Source: Phragmites australis
Lineage: Eukaryota > Streptophyta > Magnoliopsida > Poales > Poaceae
Reading direction: 5' to 3'
Length of the DNA: 64,000 bases
Assembly: GCF_958298935.1 (NCBI RefSeq)
Contig: NC_084922.1
Span: 16,246,501-16,310,500, forward strand
Shown: piece by piece, positions 12,486 to 24,100 of the stretch
How positions within the stretch are numbered: the stretch's first letter is position 1
How the letters are laid out: each line of letters starts with the position of its first letter
Notes under the pieces: model-generated
What the model was told of the DNA's origin: nothing
The model's database searches: none
What the model saw: only the letters and a program-made list of their open reading frames with translations
Translations under genes and position numbers: made by a program

Positions 12486-13391
12486 TGATGCGTGTTTGCC
12501 CGATCTTCCGAAGGCAATATGATAGTCAATTGGTGGAGTTTCAACGTTGATAATCCAAAGGCTTCGAACAGAACAGATCGAGAACCCTCGCAACCACTAC
12601 ACCACTACTCCGTGGTTATCAACCGTGCCAAGACACAGTTGACCTCGCCAAGAAGGCTTTTCCTGCAAGCAAATCAAGAACATAAGCAAGAACAGGTAGA
12701 TGCAATCTGAATATTGCTAATTACCAATGAAGTACTCGAGTTAGGGTTCATCAAATCGATAAACGATGAAACTGTCCAAAACAGAATAATCTAAGCTAAA
12801 CCCGAGCCTAAACTACAATGGTTATTGTGTATATATAGGGAGGACATAAGGAGGTCGACCTAGGGTTGTGTAGCCATGGAAAGAGGCGTACACGACCTGG
12901 ACTCCAACTCCGACATGATTACAAGACCCAACTAGGTCCAAAACGGTGACGTAACACCTTATTCCTTTGACTTTGACTACACCATAAGTAATATTTGGAC
13001 GAGCTCATATCCATTGGTAAGGGCTTGTCGTAAGCTTTCCAGAAAGTCCAATATTTTCTAAAACGGACTTCGTATGAGAGAGTTATGCTTGTTTTACTGA
13101 CGTGCTGTGCTGGGACTCGACCACGACCACGACTAGAGCATAGCCTCGAGTCCGAATAGACTTGGCCTTCGAGGAGTGATGTTCGGGTAAGGTTGTGCTG
13201 CTTCTCCCACGTTTCTAAGCAATAAAACATCATAAGAATTTAGTAGTAATCCATCCAAGGAAGCATGAACAGTAAGAGACGAGTTCACCTGGTGGTCTTA
13301 TTGTCGTGCACGTGCTCTTGTAATTGGACCTTGTATGATTTGAGGATTATTGAAGGTATTGATCATATTCGAAGGAGCCATGGGCTCATCA
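12486..13391 (-). repeat. 5' LTR of the nested gypsy element
   Basis: 906 bp, pair of 5518-6434. It directly abuts the PBS on its left and the ATTTC duplication on its right. Confidence 0.93.
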
Positions 13392-13396
13392 ATTTC

Positions 13397-14853
13397 TCCG
13401 TATCTTGTATTGATGATCTTAATCCTTGTAGCCGGCGTATAATCATGATAATGTCTAACTTAAAAGTTATATGAGATGCTTAGCAATGCATAGGTCCTCG
13501 GTAGAAGTCGGACGGTGGAACATCCCATCGTTCGCGAGTATATAACTTAATTACTTTTACCATGAAAACAATGAACAATGATGGCTTGATGAGTGGTGAG
13601 AAAGAGACAAGATGTGGGTAGTGCTAGGGGTAGGTCGGGTGAGGAACCAAATGCCATAGACTGCTTGCATAGTTTAAGCACCGTCCGTTGGTGCAGTTGG
13701 TTTTGGCACTTTTCTGTACTAACCACATATCCGTATATAGGACCGGTGAGCATAGTATCGTAAGTCACTGTGTTCATTTGACTCATGCACCGAGATGTGA
13801 GTGAGAGGCTTGTAGAGGCACCTAAGATTGGCCGGTAAGTCATCGTACGCATGGGATCTAGGTGGCCTCCACATGGCTCAGCATGGGAACAAAGGTTCAG
13901 GGTGAGTACGTGAAAAGTTGTCATGTGAATCATCGCTTGCAACCGACGGGTTGTATGGAGGGTGGTCTCATATCGTGTGGGTAAAGATGTACCCCCTGCA
14001 GGGTGTAAAATCAATTCGAATTGTTGCGCTCTCGGTCATGAGCACACGCTTCTGTCCATTTGAATCAATCGTAGAGTTCCAAATGTGATTGTGAGGGTAT
14101 GATGGGAAGTGGATAGAGATGGTGGTTGACTAGTTAGGTGTTTCAAGTTACAGACATATTATGTTGATGATCTCAGTATAGGAGGGTACAGTTGCTAGGT
14201 TGTAGTTGCTCACACTTGGGTTGAAATTGCTTTTGCATTACAAATTCATTTAACCTTTATGGCCAATTCCTTGCGACGCATCCACAAATGTATTCTCCTT
14301 AGAGTTGGGTTATTATATGTACCCACTATAGATTAAGTCTTGTGAGTACCTTCATTCTCACACTGCTTGTTTTCTTTCCACGTGAAGACGGGTGCTGACT
14401 GCTCGAATCCCACCAAGAGCGATGTGGTGGTGAGTAGTCGCTATACTACTACTAACCCCGGTCGGTTGCCTTGTGGGCAAATGGCGCCACTGGCCTTCAT
14501 TTTATTTCTAGATGTTTTTCTTTCGCTGTGATTTATTTATATATGTTTATGCTATAAAACACTTGTCCTTGTTATTTCATTCAGCTTGTAATCACTTGTA
14601 ATCTTGTTTAACTTGATGTTGTTATATTTATGTTGTGAAGGTATATGTGGGTAATAGCTCTCCTAGGAGTTACCAAAGCACACATATTGGGACTATCGGA
14701 GTTAGATCACTTTAATCATTAATGGGTATGATCGTTGTGGTGAGATGTGGGTTAGCACGTGGTGCATCAAGAGATGGACACGGGCTAGCCCTCATCTTAT
14801 TAAAATGATCTCCCTAATGATTAATTCAAATTTAATTTGGACAGGTCCTCACA
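13397..14853 (+). mobile_element. 5' LTR of the outer gypsy element, second part
   Basis: Continuation of 3816-5517 after the nested element. It ends TCCTCACA just before a PBS. It includes no credible gene; the minus-strand ORF at 13547-14014 has no recognisable domain and lies wholly in LTR sequence. Confidence 0.75.
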
Positions 14854-14856
14854 GCG

Positions 14857-14868
14857 TGTTATCAGAGC
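14857..14868 (+). other. Primer binding site of the outer gypsy element
   Basis: TGTTATCAGAGC differs by one base from the tRNA-iMet complement TGGTATCAGAGC and stands three bases after the LTR end. Confidence 0.8.
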
Positions 14869-16205
14869 ATAGTTGACCGTAGGTTAGAGTGGCATGGTGG
14901 TTTTAAGTAAAATATATCAACTTCACTAATATAACACATTAATGTTTAATTTCACGTTCTAAGGATGTCTCCATTTTATTCCTTACCTATTCTTGGAGCT
15001 ATTTCTTGTCATGTGCTTGTTAATACAACTTAACGTGTTCCCTAACTCACCTTGTCTTTCTATGGGTTAAGGGTAGGTTGAAAACGCTATTAGTTCCTAT
15101 GTTTATTTAAGGACTTGTGTCTTGTCTAATTCTTGGTCTATGTTCCATTGTACCTCACCTTGCCATTAGTCCTATCTCTCATATTCATGTTTTTTCCTCG
15201 CTAACGGTGCAATGGCGGGAGCTACCGACCAAGGGAAGACGAGATGGGGATGTACGAGGAGCAGGTCTTCTACATCGAGGATTTTGATTAAACAAGTTCA
15301 TAGGGACCAGGGCTAGTTAGCTAGAATTAGTCGAATTTAAGTCACAAGAGTTAGAGCATAGCTTCTTGTTCACGGAAAAATAGGATGATTAAAATTAGCT
15401 ATATTATGCCCTATATGCAATGACTTGTGATTTGCTTGTTGTGATTTGTTGTTCATGCATGTATGATGTGTTAGGGCTGCACTTACTTACTTTGGTCAGG
15501 CATGATGTTGTTCCTTTCTATTCTTTCTTATGACTTATGTTGCATCGACGCAATCGACAAAAAAGATAAGAAGGTGAGGGATGCATCCCGGTAGCGGTCA
15601 ATATCGTGGGCTCAATAAGTGCAAGGTAGGGGCCTGGTGTGTCCCATACGGTGATAGTACATGAAGTGAATACGTTAGCAATAACATATGGATATCCGCC
15701 ATACCATAGTAGTTATGGTCGTCTACACATGTGGCAATTACATGGGGTATCCCGTAAGACGATAGCACGGGAAGTGAATACATTGGGAATAATATATGAA
15801 ACATCGCTTGTGCGGCAAGATGCACAAGCACCGTTCGCGCGAAAAACTCTTTCTTTCTCGCGCGAAGGGTGATGATTGGTGGGTTAATATATATGAATGC
15901 CTGTGATGATGGTGACCTTGAAGCTTGTTGGGGAGTGATGAACTCGAGAAAGAAACGTGTAGATAGGGATCAAGCATACTCCCATTTCCCTATGCCTCAT
16001 GCTGCACGCATTTACATATCATGGGTTTTGAGGAGCCCGATCTCAATCGAGTTGATATATCCATTCCTTGTCACCCTAACTTCCTATTTGTTATCTCTCT
16101 TTTCAAGATCTTGTCGTCATTAATTTTGGGATTGATGACAGGATGATAACCCGTTGTGGTGCCGGTAAGGACAATCTAGAGGGTTCAAAAATACCCGTGA
16201 TGGAG
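14869..16205 (+). other. Leader of the outer gypsy element, no gene seen
   Basis: Long non-coding stretch between PBS and gag. It has two diverged direct repeats of about 60 bp (around 15640 and 15745, sharing GAAGTGAATAC) and a strong palindrome at 15834-15866. The short ORFs here have no recognisable domain. Confidence 0.55.
15834..15866. repeat. Perfect 9-bp inverted repeat (hairpin)
   Basis: Arms TTCGCGCGA (15834-15842) and TCGCGCGAA (15858-15866) with a 15-base loop, in the gypsy leader. Confidence 0.85.
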
Positions 16206-16690
16206 GGCCACCCTCACCATCACCCATGATGGAGATGTTGGACCTTCTCAAGGTCATTGCTCAGAATATGGCTCACCACGTTGGAGGTGGAGCCAACCTT
16301 CGTGGAGGTTTCTTTGAGTTTCTCTGCACTCAGCCTCATATCTTCACCCGTGCTGAGGATCCCAGTGACACTAATGATTGGCTTCGCATCATCGAACAGA
16401 AGCTCACTCTCACAGAGTGTGAGGACCACGACAAAGTCCGATATGTCACCCATAAACTTCAAGGTGCAGTCGAGGCATAGTGTAAAAGCTATCTCGCCAT
16501 GCGAGCCCCTGACCACCTTATCACTTAGGCAGAGTTCCACTCAGCTTTTCGTGCTTTCTACATCCCTAAGGGTGTGAGGGACATAAAGAAGCAAGAGTTC
16601 CTCCACATAAAGCAAGGGAACAAGTCTATAATGGATTATGTGCAGAAAATCAACTATTTGGCTCAATATGCACCTGTAATATTTATCTTT
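16206..16690 (+). pseudogene. Gag of the outer Ty3/gypsy element, truncated
   Basis: The frame from 16226 (MMEMLDLLKV) shows a retrotransposon gag domain: HIFTRAEDPSDTNDWLRIIE near 16340, then AEFHSAFRAFYIPKGVRDIK near 16530, and KQGNKSIMDYVQKINYLAQY to about 16670. Two TAG codons, at 16478 and 16529, stand where related gags have tryptophan. Homology ends near 16690, where unrelated sequence begins. Protease, RT and integrase are absent, so the element lost its 3' part. Confidence 0.85.
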
Positions 16691-16809
16691 GTTGTTCTGG
16701 AAATACCCTTCCTCTTATTGTGTTTATGGAATTTCTGCTTGTTGTTGCGATCCTTCTTGCCTTTCTCGTGTTCCAAATGGACCAAAGTGTCGTGGCTAGT
16801 AATGTGTTG

Positions 16810-17362
16810 GGCTTGTTTGGTTTGAGTCCCAACCTAACCTACCCAATTTTTGGTATGACCAAAGTTAGGGCATAACTAAAATGTTGGCAATGTGAAGATG
16901 TTTGGATTGCAGCCTTATCATTATCTAAAAGATTGCGGACTTTGTTGTAGTGGTGATTATGACATGTGGGACTCATGTGCCACTTAATCTTTTTTCATCA
17001 AAATATAGTCAATATGGGTCTTGTTTTATGTATTAAATCACAAGGAATATAATAGGCAAATTGATCATTAATATGATTTACAGTTTAGCGAGTAGAGTCA
17101 GTTGAAACTAGCTAATCAAAAAGTGAAAGAATGTACTGTAGCCAACCGTGTATTGACACCTCACCAAAGCTATGGGCAGGGCAGCAACCGCGCCAAATCA
17201 TTGGCAAGCTTTTTGCCCGCCCGTGTTTCACCATCGATTTGGCCTGCTTGCAGTTGAACTTACGTTGGCGAGCCAACTTTTGGTAGCCATAAGGGATGAT
17301 CAAATACACTAGCTCGCCAATAAATTGGTGCGGCAAGCAGGACAGCGAACCAAACACCCCTG
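16810..17362 (+). mobile_element. PIF/Harbinger-like (Tourist) non-autonomous element, 553 bp
   Basis: The left end GGCTTGTTTGGTTTGAG and the reverse-complemented right end CAGGGGTGTTTGGTTCG are similar inverted termini. The insert is missing in copy A2, which reads GTGTTAAGCATATG straight through at 19279-19292, so the empty site is seen directly. Decayed 3-bp duplications TTG and TCA stand for TTA. The B copy has the same insertion at 48559-56203. No coding potential. Confidence 0.8.
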
Positions 17363-18517
17363 TCAAGCATATGCTTCTAGGTAGCTGTAGCGAGAGACCA
17401 TAATTGTTGGACACACTAAAGCGATTGAATACTCGACATTGGCAGACCAACCGCATCCAGCAGGCCGATGATTAGCAGTAGAGCACAAAGAGATGTAGTG
17501 TTGATGCAAAAACTAGCAAGCTGTAAGTATTATGGGTTCGTTCGGTTCAGCGCCGCAGTGTGTCGTGCCAAAAGTTGGCGGTCCCTGTTGCTTGGTTCGA
17601 TGCCAACACGTTAGCGAGCCCCCGGGTTGCCCTGCTCCCGTGCTCGCATTAGTTAATTTTCTCACCAATTCACGGGCACAAGGCTGGCACAAAAATCTTT
17701 CGCCACCTGCCACAGATTCGGATATAACAACAGATTATGATGCCGCTCAGGCTTGAGTTCATATGCTACAAATCTGAAGTATACTCTGAATCAAGAAAGC
17801 CACACTTGTTTTGCACAACGGAGGTGTTCCATTCCTACCAATCACAGCTTGATCGTACCAAAGGGTATGCCAAGAACAAAAGGAAGCAGCTTGCCAGCCG
17901 AGTTGGGGTTGGGGTGCGATAGGCCGATGCGGTGGGCCTTGGAGGGTGCAGGCGGTGAGTGGAGTAGCTGGAGGGTGTTGGCAGGCTGCAGGGTGGCTAG
18001 GGTGGAAGAGGCGGTGGTCTGGGTGGTTGTGTTGGCCGCAGCGGTGGTCTTGTAGCTCGTCACAATCGGAGGAGTGGAGCTCGATGTGGGTGACCGTCTC
18101 CATCTTTCACCGCTCGCCACTGCCCCGTCGATCGGCAACAGCGTCTCAGACGACAGGGTGCCCCTCCGGCGAGCTGCCTCTCATAATAAAATTGTTCTAG
18201 TCTCTAGACTAAACTGTTCTAATCGAGGAAACAAATTGTTCCATACCGTATCAGACGACGGGAGGAGGAGCAGGTGCTCAAGGCAGATAATTTATCGTAA
18301 GTGACTTGATGGAGAGCTGGACCAAAAGAGTAGAGCCTAGAGTTGCAAATTTCTGCCACATAATTCTGCCCAACTCGCGGCGAACGAAAATAGCGCCACG
18401 GCTTGGGCAGGCCTAAGAAAATATTGTCACAAGTCTAGGCTCCATTTAACAACCCTAGTCTGCATGGTACTTGGACCCAGTGGGACTCATTTACTCGAGC
18501 ATCCAAACGCGTCCTAA

Positions 18518-18764
18518 GATCATCTTCAAGGATTTCTCTTTTAAGAGCCAAAATCCCTTTACAACAGGATTTTTTTCTCTTCAACACTTCAACGATTTCT
18601 CTTCATAGTTTCCGTCACGAAGGGATTTTCAAAATCATTCCCTTCAGGACAAGATTCTCTCTACTTTCCCTTCACAATTCTCCTCGAATGAAAGCTGTTG
18701 AAAATGAGAGGAAAAAATAGAAAAAAAAAGAAACAAAATAAAGGAAATATGGTTGAAGATGATC
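18518..18764 (+). mobile_element. MITE, 247 bp, TSD TAA
   Basis: Perfect 12-bp terminal inverted repeats GATCATCTTCAA and TTGAAGATGATC, flanked by TAA at 18515-18517 and 18765-18767. Copy B reads CATCCTAATGCC at 57365-57376 without the insert. TSD and size fit a Tourist-type (Harbinger-derived) MITE. Confidence 0.92.
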
Positions 18765-18888
18765 TAATGCTAGGAAACATAGCCAAGCATCAAAGACTCT
18801 TTGGATACGGATTGTTGACATAGCAAGGAAGAAAACGAATATTCTAAAAATCTACGCCATTCACATCCGCAGGAACTAACTAGCAAAA

Positions 18889-20250
18889 AAGAAATTTTAT
18901 TTTGTCAATTGTCTTTTTTAATAATGCAATAAACGATTATCATGGCCTCTATATCTATGTGCACATGTAGCCGTTCATTATTATAATGATGCAGCCGTAT
19001 GCTAAAAGGTGAAAAGCTTGTTCAAAACAAACGATCACAGTAGGAAACTAAACAAACGTCTTATCAAGGACCACGTATTTGGTTGCTAAACCGCCACTCA
19101 ATTTGTATATTGTCTACAGGACAAAAAAAATAGTGTGTGTAGTACTTTGTAGTCAGAGACCAAGGAATCATGTCCTCCGCACAGCAATCTGTCAACACCA
19201 CAAGGCAAGGATCGACCTGGTCTAAACACCTTTTCATTTCTCGTCTTCCAAATGGACCGAAGTGCCGCTGCTAGGAAGGTGTTAAGCATATGCGGCCAGG
19301 TAGCTGCAGCAAGGGACCATAATTGTTGGACACACTAAAGCGACTGAATACTCGACATTGGCAAACCAACCGCATCCAGAACGCCGATGATTTGCAGCTG
19401 AGCACAAAGAGAAGTATTGTTGATGGCAAAAAAATGGCAAGCTATATGTATTGTGTTAAGCAGGAATGTAACTTCCACCGAAATGCCACCTACCACAGAT
19501 TCGGATATAATAGATTCTAATGCCGCTCAGGCTTGAGTTCATAAGCCACGAATATGAAGTATAGTCCAAATCAAGAAAGTTACACTTGTTTTGCACAACA
19601 GAGGTGTTCCATTCCTACCAATCACAGCTCAATGCCAGAACAAAAGGAAGCAGCTTGCCGACCATGAAGCACGCAAACTCATTGTTTCCGAGCGTCAACG
19701 AAGAGGTTTCGTTGGGTGTCGGAGGTGGGGCGCAAGGAAGGAGGAGAGGCACCGGTGTGAGGGAGGCGGAGCTTGATCTCAACCTCCATGGGGCGCTAGG
19801 AGTTTGGGTGGGGGTGGATAGGCTGATGCGGTGCGCCTTGGAGGGCACAAGCGGTAGGTGGAGTAGCTGGAGAGTGTTGGCGGGCTACGGGGACGGGTGA
19901 CTAGGGTGGAGGAGGCGGTGGTAGGGGTTGTTGTATTGGCCACGACGGTGGTCTTGTAGCTCGTCGCGATCGATCGAAGGTGTAGAGTGGACAAACTTCT
20001 TAGCACGCACACCCCAACACGACCCACGCAGTTCACCATCGGCTGCCACCTCCTCAGTGGCGGACCCGATATTTTAATAACAATGTACATAGCTTAAAAA
20101 AAATTATTCGTTAATCAAACTATGTTGCATATATATGTACACCTAATTTTCAAGCTACTGCACCTCCTCCATCTTTCACTGTCTATCGATCAGCAGCATC
20201 GTCCAGATAACAGGGTGGCCCTCCGACGTGCCAGGACGACGACGACGAAA
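18889..20250 (+). repeat. Duplicated segment, copy A2
   Basis: The unit start (TTTTGTCAATTGTC, also at 48172) follows directly on the end of A1. A2 lacks both Harbinger-type inserts of the other copies and so shows the ancestral state. Its 3' part carries a small extra insertion at about 19985-20150. No intact gene. Confidence 0.7.
19098..19289 (-). pseudogene. Possible LINE-type RT C-terminal fragment
   Basis: The 63-codon frame has LRSIWKTRNEKVFR, which resembles the IWKxRNxxVF block near the end of plant non-LTR reverse transcriptases. Upstream frames in the same strand read LDAVGLPMSSIQSL, also of this flavour. The link is by motif only; it could be a chance resemblance or part of another transposon. 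Confidence 0.35.
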
Positions 20251-20335
20251 TCCAAAGAATTAGGTATGCCATGTATGGGATAGAATGGATACACCATCTT
20301 ACCTTCTGGAAGAGGCCTTCGTGCTTCTCTATGTT

Positions 20336-20593
20336 TGTTGTGGCTGATAACGTATTATAGTGAAAAAGTGTCGAGAGACAAAGAGATTAGAGAAAATAAT
20401 TCTTTTATTCCATTGATGATGCTGTTTACATTAAATATACAAGGAAGGAGTGGCAAAAGCACCTGTTGGGAGGCCGGTTGCCCCCAACGGATATCCCCTC
20501 ATTTGTAGCAGTTAATTACATTGAATGATTATTAATGACTGTTATATGACTAATTGATCACATGCTCATGAAGCTAAAGACCTGTTCGTAACA
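20336..20593 (-). mobile_element. Copia LTR remnant, same family as 1-237
   Basis: In minus orientation it begins TGTTACGAACAGG at 20593 and ends around ACGTTATCAG near 20345. Its body matches 1-237, with GTGGCAAAAGCACCTGTTGG shared almost exactly. No matching 5-bp duplication was found, so it is likely one LTR of a truncated element and not a clean solo LTR. Confidence 0.65.
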
Positions 20594-21178
20594 TATGCCA
20601 TGGTACTTTGACTGTGCATCTATTTGGCCTGGCTGATAAAATATGGTATTTGGTTACCTAAAGACATCTTACATGAGATAAAAATGGAAAAGCTAGTGTT
20701 ATTGTAATGTTTATTTCGAGTAATTATACTCTAATAGCCCTTCATTTATATTAGTAAGTCTTAATTTACTTTGAAATACACCAATATCACTTAATACGAT
20801 AAATTTTATTTTTTAGGACTTGCTTTTAGTTCCAACAGAATTCCTCACTGAAGAAAGATGGGCAGTTACGAATCAGTCGGAACTAATGTTGAATGCATTC
20901 GTAAAATATTGACCGGTGCTTCGTTGGGGTAGGGGTTCCGAATACGTTGGGACTACACAAATACATACACCAGCAGCATGCCAATGCATAGAAGATGGAT
21001 TGTGTTGGTTCATACATAAACACAGCCTCAGCCGTCCAGAGGCTAGAAGCCTGGAACAACATCAAAATGCAAGGATTACAAATCTACTGACAGTATGACC
21101 CACGAAGGGAATCACTGGTGCTAATGTGAAGATGAGCGAATGATCTTAGCACTGCCTTCGGCTGGTCACCGACCCCGT
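20594..21178. other. Intergenic, including the PARP2 3' untranslated region
   Basis: A/T-rich sequence with no gene up to about 20900, then the likely 3' UTR of the minus-strand PARP2 gene. The polyadenylation point cannot be fixed from sequence. Confidence 0.5.
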
Positions 21179-24100
21179 CTACCGTCTCTTGAAGTTGAAG
21201 GAGACATGCAGCACATACCGCATTCTTATCTGATCTACGTTGTACACTATGTACTCGTTGTAAAGCAAGCAACCCTGCAACCAGACAGCAGTATTTTCAC
21301 AGTTAAGCACAGTACTTTTATGCTCCCAATATGGGATTTGCATTTGAAGAACAAAGCAATTGTGCCAACAAAGCAGGGAGATGCACATACCCTTTTGGAA
21401 GGTTCCTGTTTAGGTTTCCCAAGGGGAACAACCACACCATCATCGGTGACCTTAGACTCCACTAAGTCTGGTGCAGTTTGACCAACTCCCTTCGTACTGC
21501 ATCAAGCGAATTGCAACCAGATGTTTGTGTCATATCAAGTAGCAACAGTAATACATTCAGCTAAGAGTGTGCCATTAATCAGTAGAGGATACAAAAATTA
21601 TGCTGTTATCTTCTTTTATTCATCATGCAGCATTGTGGTCCAGCTGCTAAGGTGGTTCCAGCTGATATTGAGGTTGTGCACTTCAAACAGAGTATCAAAA
21701 TTCTCTTCCAATCTTGCGTCATTATATGTAGAGTTTAACATCAGGAATTGGCCAAAAAGAATACATATAAACAATGATTTTGGAAAAATGTGCTATATTC
21801 AAGAGATTTTGCATCAACAAATGACCTTAGTTTTCCCTTGGGCAGGTTATTAGCATGGTAATCTGCATTTAGTAGCTCATTCATATTGCCCAATGCAACC
21901 TGGCAAATTAACAGACATTATCAGACTCAACAAAATAATTGGGTGAAACTCTTGGAAGTGATAATGATGCACACTCAAACAAACAAATAAACGGATATTA
22001 TATGACAAAGTGCCAGTGTAATAAACAAACAAATAGCACGCTCAATCTGAGGCTAATACAAACATGCATGAGTATATGAATTTTAGCTCAGAGGAAACTA
22101 GACAATAAACGGACCTCACATAGAAGCAGTACTCCAGATCTAGATGCCTCTGAAGCATAGCAATAGTTTGCACTCTTGGAAAACATATCAGCAAAATAAA
22201 CGCCCTTGCCGAACATGTAGCCAGTAACAGGTGCTTCCGGAGGAGCGATTCGCAAACCTGGGGGAGAGTAATATTATCGGAACAGCATTCACCTTTCTAA
22301 TTGCTCCAACATTAAAAGTGTGAAAGGTAGCACAAGCTGAATTTGGCTTTTCTAAGAGACTGGACAGCGAACTGAGCAGTAGCTCAGTTGGTTAGTGCCT
22401 CCAGTAGAGAGGACGGCCACCCGGGCTCGAACCCGGGGCATACCGGTTTGTGAGTACCTTCCTAAGAAACTGGTTTCAACGAGTTTCCTGACCAGCCAGG
22501 GCTCAGTACTACCCTACCTTAAATTAAAAAAAAATGCTCAGGGGGAGTCTCTCATCGTGGTCAATAAAAAAAAAGGGATTGAACACCTTGTCAGCTCAAC
22601 GCATTAACAAAAAAAATTGGATATAAACAAGGGTTACAAATGTGCAGTGAAAGCTCCAGACCGAAATGCACTCACATGAAAATGAAGCATAAATTTGATG
22701 CTAATAAAAATAACATTGATATTTCCGTAAATGAACTAAGAATAACCCAAATGCTGGTTTTGAGAACTCCAGGACGCGCAAATAGCAGGTCATAACTCAT
22801 GAATTTATAAAGCAGAGTGTTTTCTATACATATAAATAGAAAGGCAAAAACAATAATTGTAGATAGCATGAGTTACCCTGAGAAAGGATCCCAGTCCAGT
22901 TGCTCAACCGAGAACCATGCCACAAAAGCATCCTATTTCCGGTACTAGTAAACTGCATAAGCATTTTGAAAATTCGTCATTTGACAATACAATATAGCCA
23001 TTCTTTTGGGTTGTCAATATGATAGATTATGACGATCCTCTCACCTTCTGAAACCGCTCTGTTTCACCATGCCTTGACACCTTAAATATTTGAACTACGT
23101 CCACAGTATAACCCGAGTGTGTCTTGGCGTGAGTATTCATCAAATAGGTTTTTATCTGGATAGTGGATATTTCTTGCTGTGAGTATTCATCAAGAATGAA
23201 ACTTATTCTACCATTCCATATCAATTGGTGCTCATAGAAATCTTTCAGATATTTATTTAACTAAGGAAAGAAATGTGAAAAGTATTCCCCTTGCAAAAAT
23301 TTGCAAAATACAATTACTAAGTACTATCTTGATATGTTGAGCTACCGACATTGCATGTCCACACCATTTGTATGTAGATTACTGGATAGAAACATTACCA
23401 GAGAGTATTCTTCTGAATCAACTTCAAGAGGTGTAAAGTCACAACGAAGTTGCTTGTATCGAGCATATAATGGATCATCCTAGATTTCAAAGCATGTTAT
23501 GGTGATGTTCCAACATGTTCAAGGGTATACAATTACAAAGAATTATTTTTGCTACTTCTAAGCAAGATATTGTGGTATCATAGTGTTTACTATAGCAACA
23601 TGGAAATTTTGAATTCACAACAGAGCAAATAGCGGAGAACTACAGAAATTTTGGCATAACTATCCGAATACTACACATTTCGGTTTGAATTTACAAAATT
23701 ACACATACTTTGGAATAATGTTTCAAAAAAACTACACGTCTGGTGATCCATGTTAAATGCCAAGGTATTTGAAAGGTGGGAGCCTCATGTCCAACTGTTT
23801 ATTGGGCCAATGTATGTAGTTCTATGGCGTGAATAGTTTCTTGATAGTGTAACTGACATGTATATTTTGCAAAATTCACTAAACCATAATCAAAGAAAAA
23901 AATAATTCAACTATTAATTTTGTAAATATTTGTCTAATATATTAAAAAGTAACCAAATTAATCTGAAATGTTGAGAAGCATACAAAAGTATAAATGGTAA
24001 AGAAAAATGGAGTTTTCAATGTTTGGGTTGTTACTAGATGGAAGGTGCTGGGTCTTTGGAGTAATAAAAACTAAAAAACTTGTCGGTTTTTGCACCAGAT

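Larger units (their letters stand above)
5518..13391 (-). mobile_element. Complete Ty3/gypsy retrotransposon (7874 bp), TSD ATTTC
   Basis: Two LTRs in the same direction (5518-6434 and 12486-13391) begin TGATG and end GCTCATCA on the plus strand. The 5-bp duplication ATTTC flanks the element at 5513-5517 and 13392-13396. On the minus strand the order is 5' LTR, a PBS matching initiator methionine tRNA, a long leader, gag, protease, RT, RNase H, integrase, PPT, 3' LTR. This domain order is that of Ty3/gypsy. The reading frames are broken and the LTRs differ at many positions, so it is an old, inactive insertion. It lies in the LTR of another gypsy element. Confidence 0.95.
16758..18888 (+). 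repeat. Duplicated segment, copy A1 (partial), with two inserts
   Basis: Alignable with 18889-20250 (A2) and with 48163-57490 minus its MULE (B). Landmarks shared by all include AAATGGACC, GACCATAATTG, CGACATTGG, CAAATCAAGAAAG and the GGAAGCAGCTTGCC region. A1 lacks the first 400 bases of the unit and joins A2 directly, so the two form a partial tandem. It contains a Harbinger-type insert (16810-17362) and a MITE (18518-18764). The origin of the segment is unknown to me; a minus-strand frame resembles the end of a LINE-type RT (see 19098-19289). Confidence 0.75.

Noticed and set aside
13547..14014. 155-codon minus-strand ORF
   Set aside because: Lies wholly within the outer gypsy LTR and has no recognisable domain.
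20336..20593. Clean solo LTR
   Set aside because: No matching target duplication on the two sides; kept as an LTR remnant.
22376..22450. A tRNA gene
   Set aside because: A and B boxes are present but no cloverleaf closes; it fits a SINE head.
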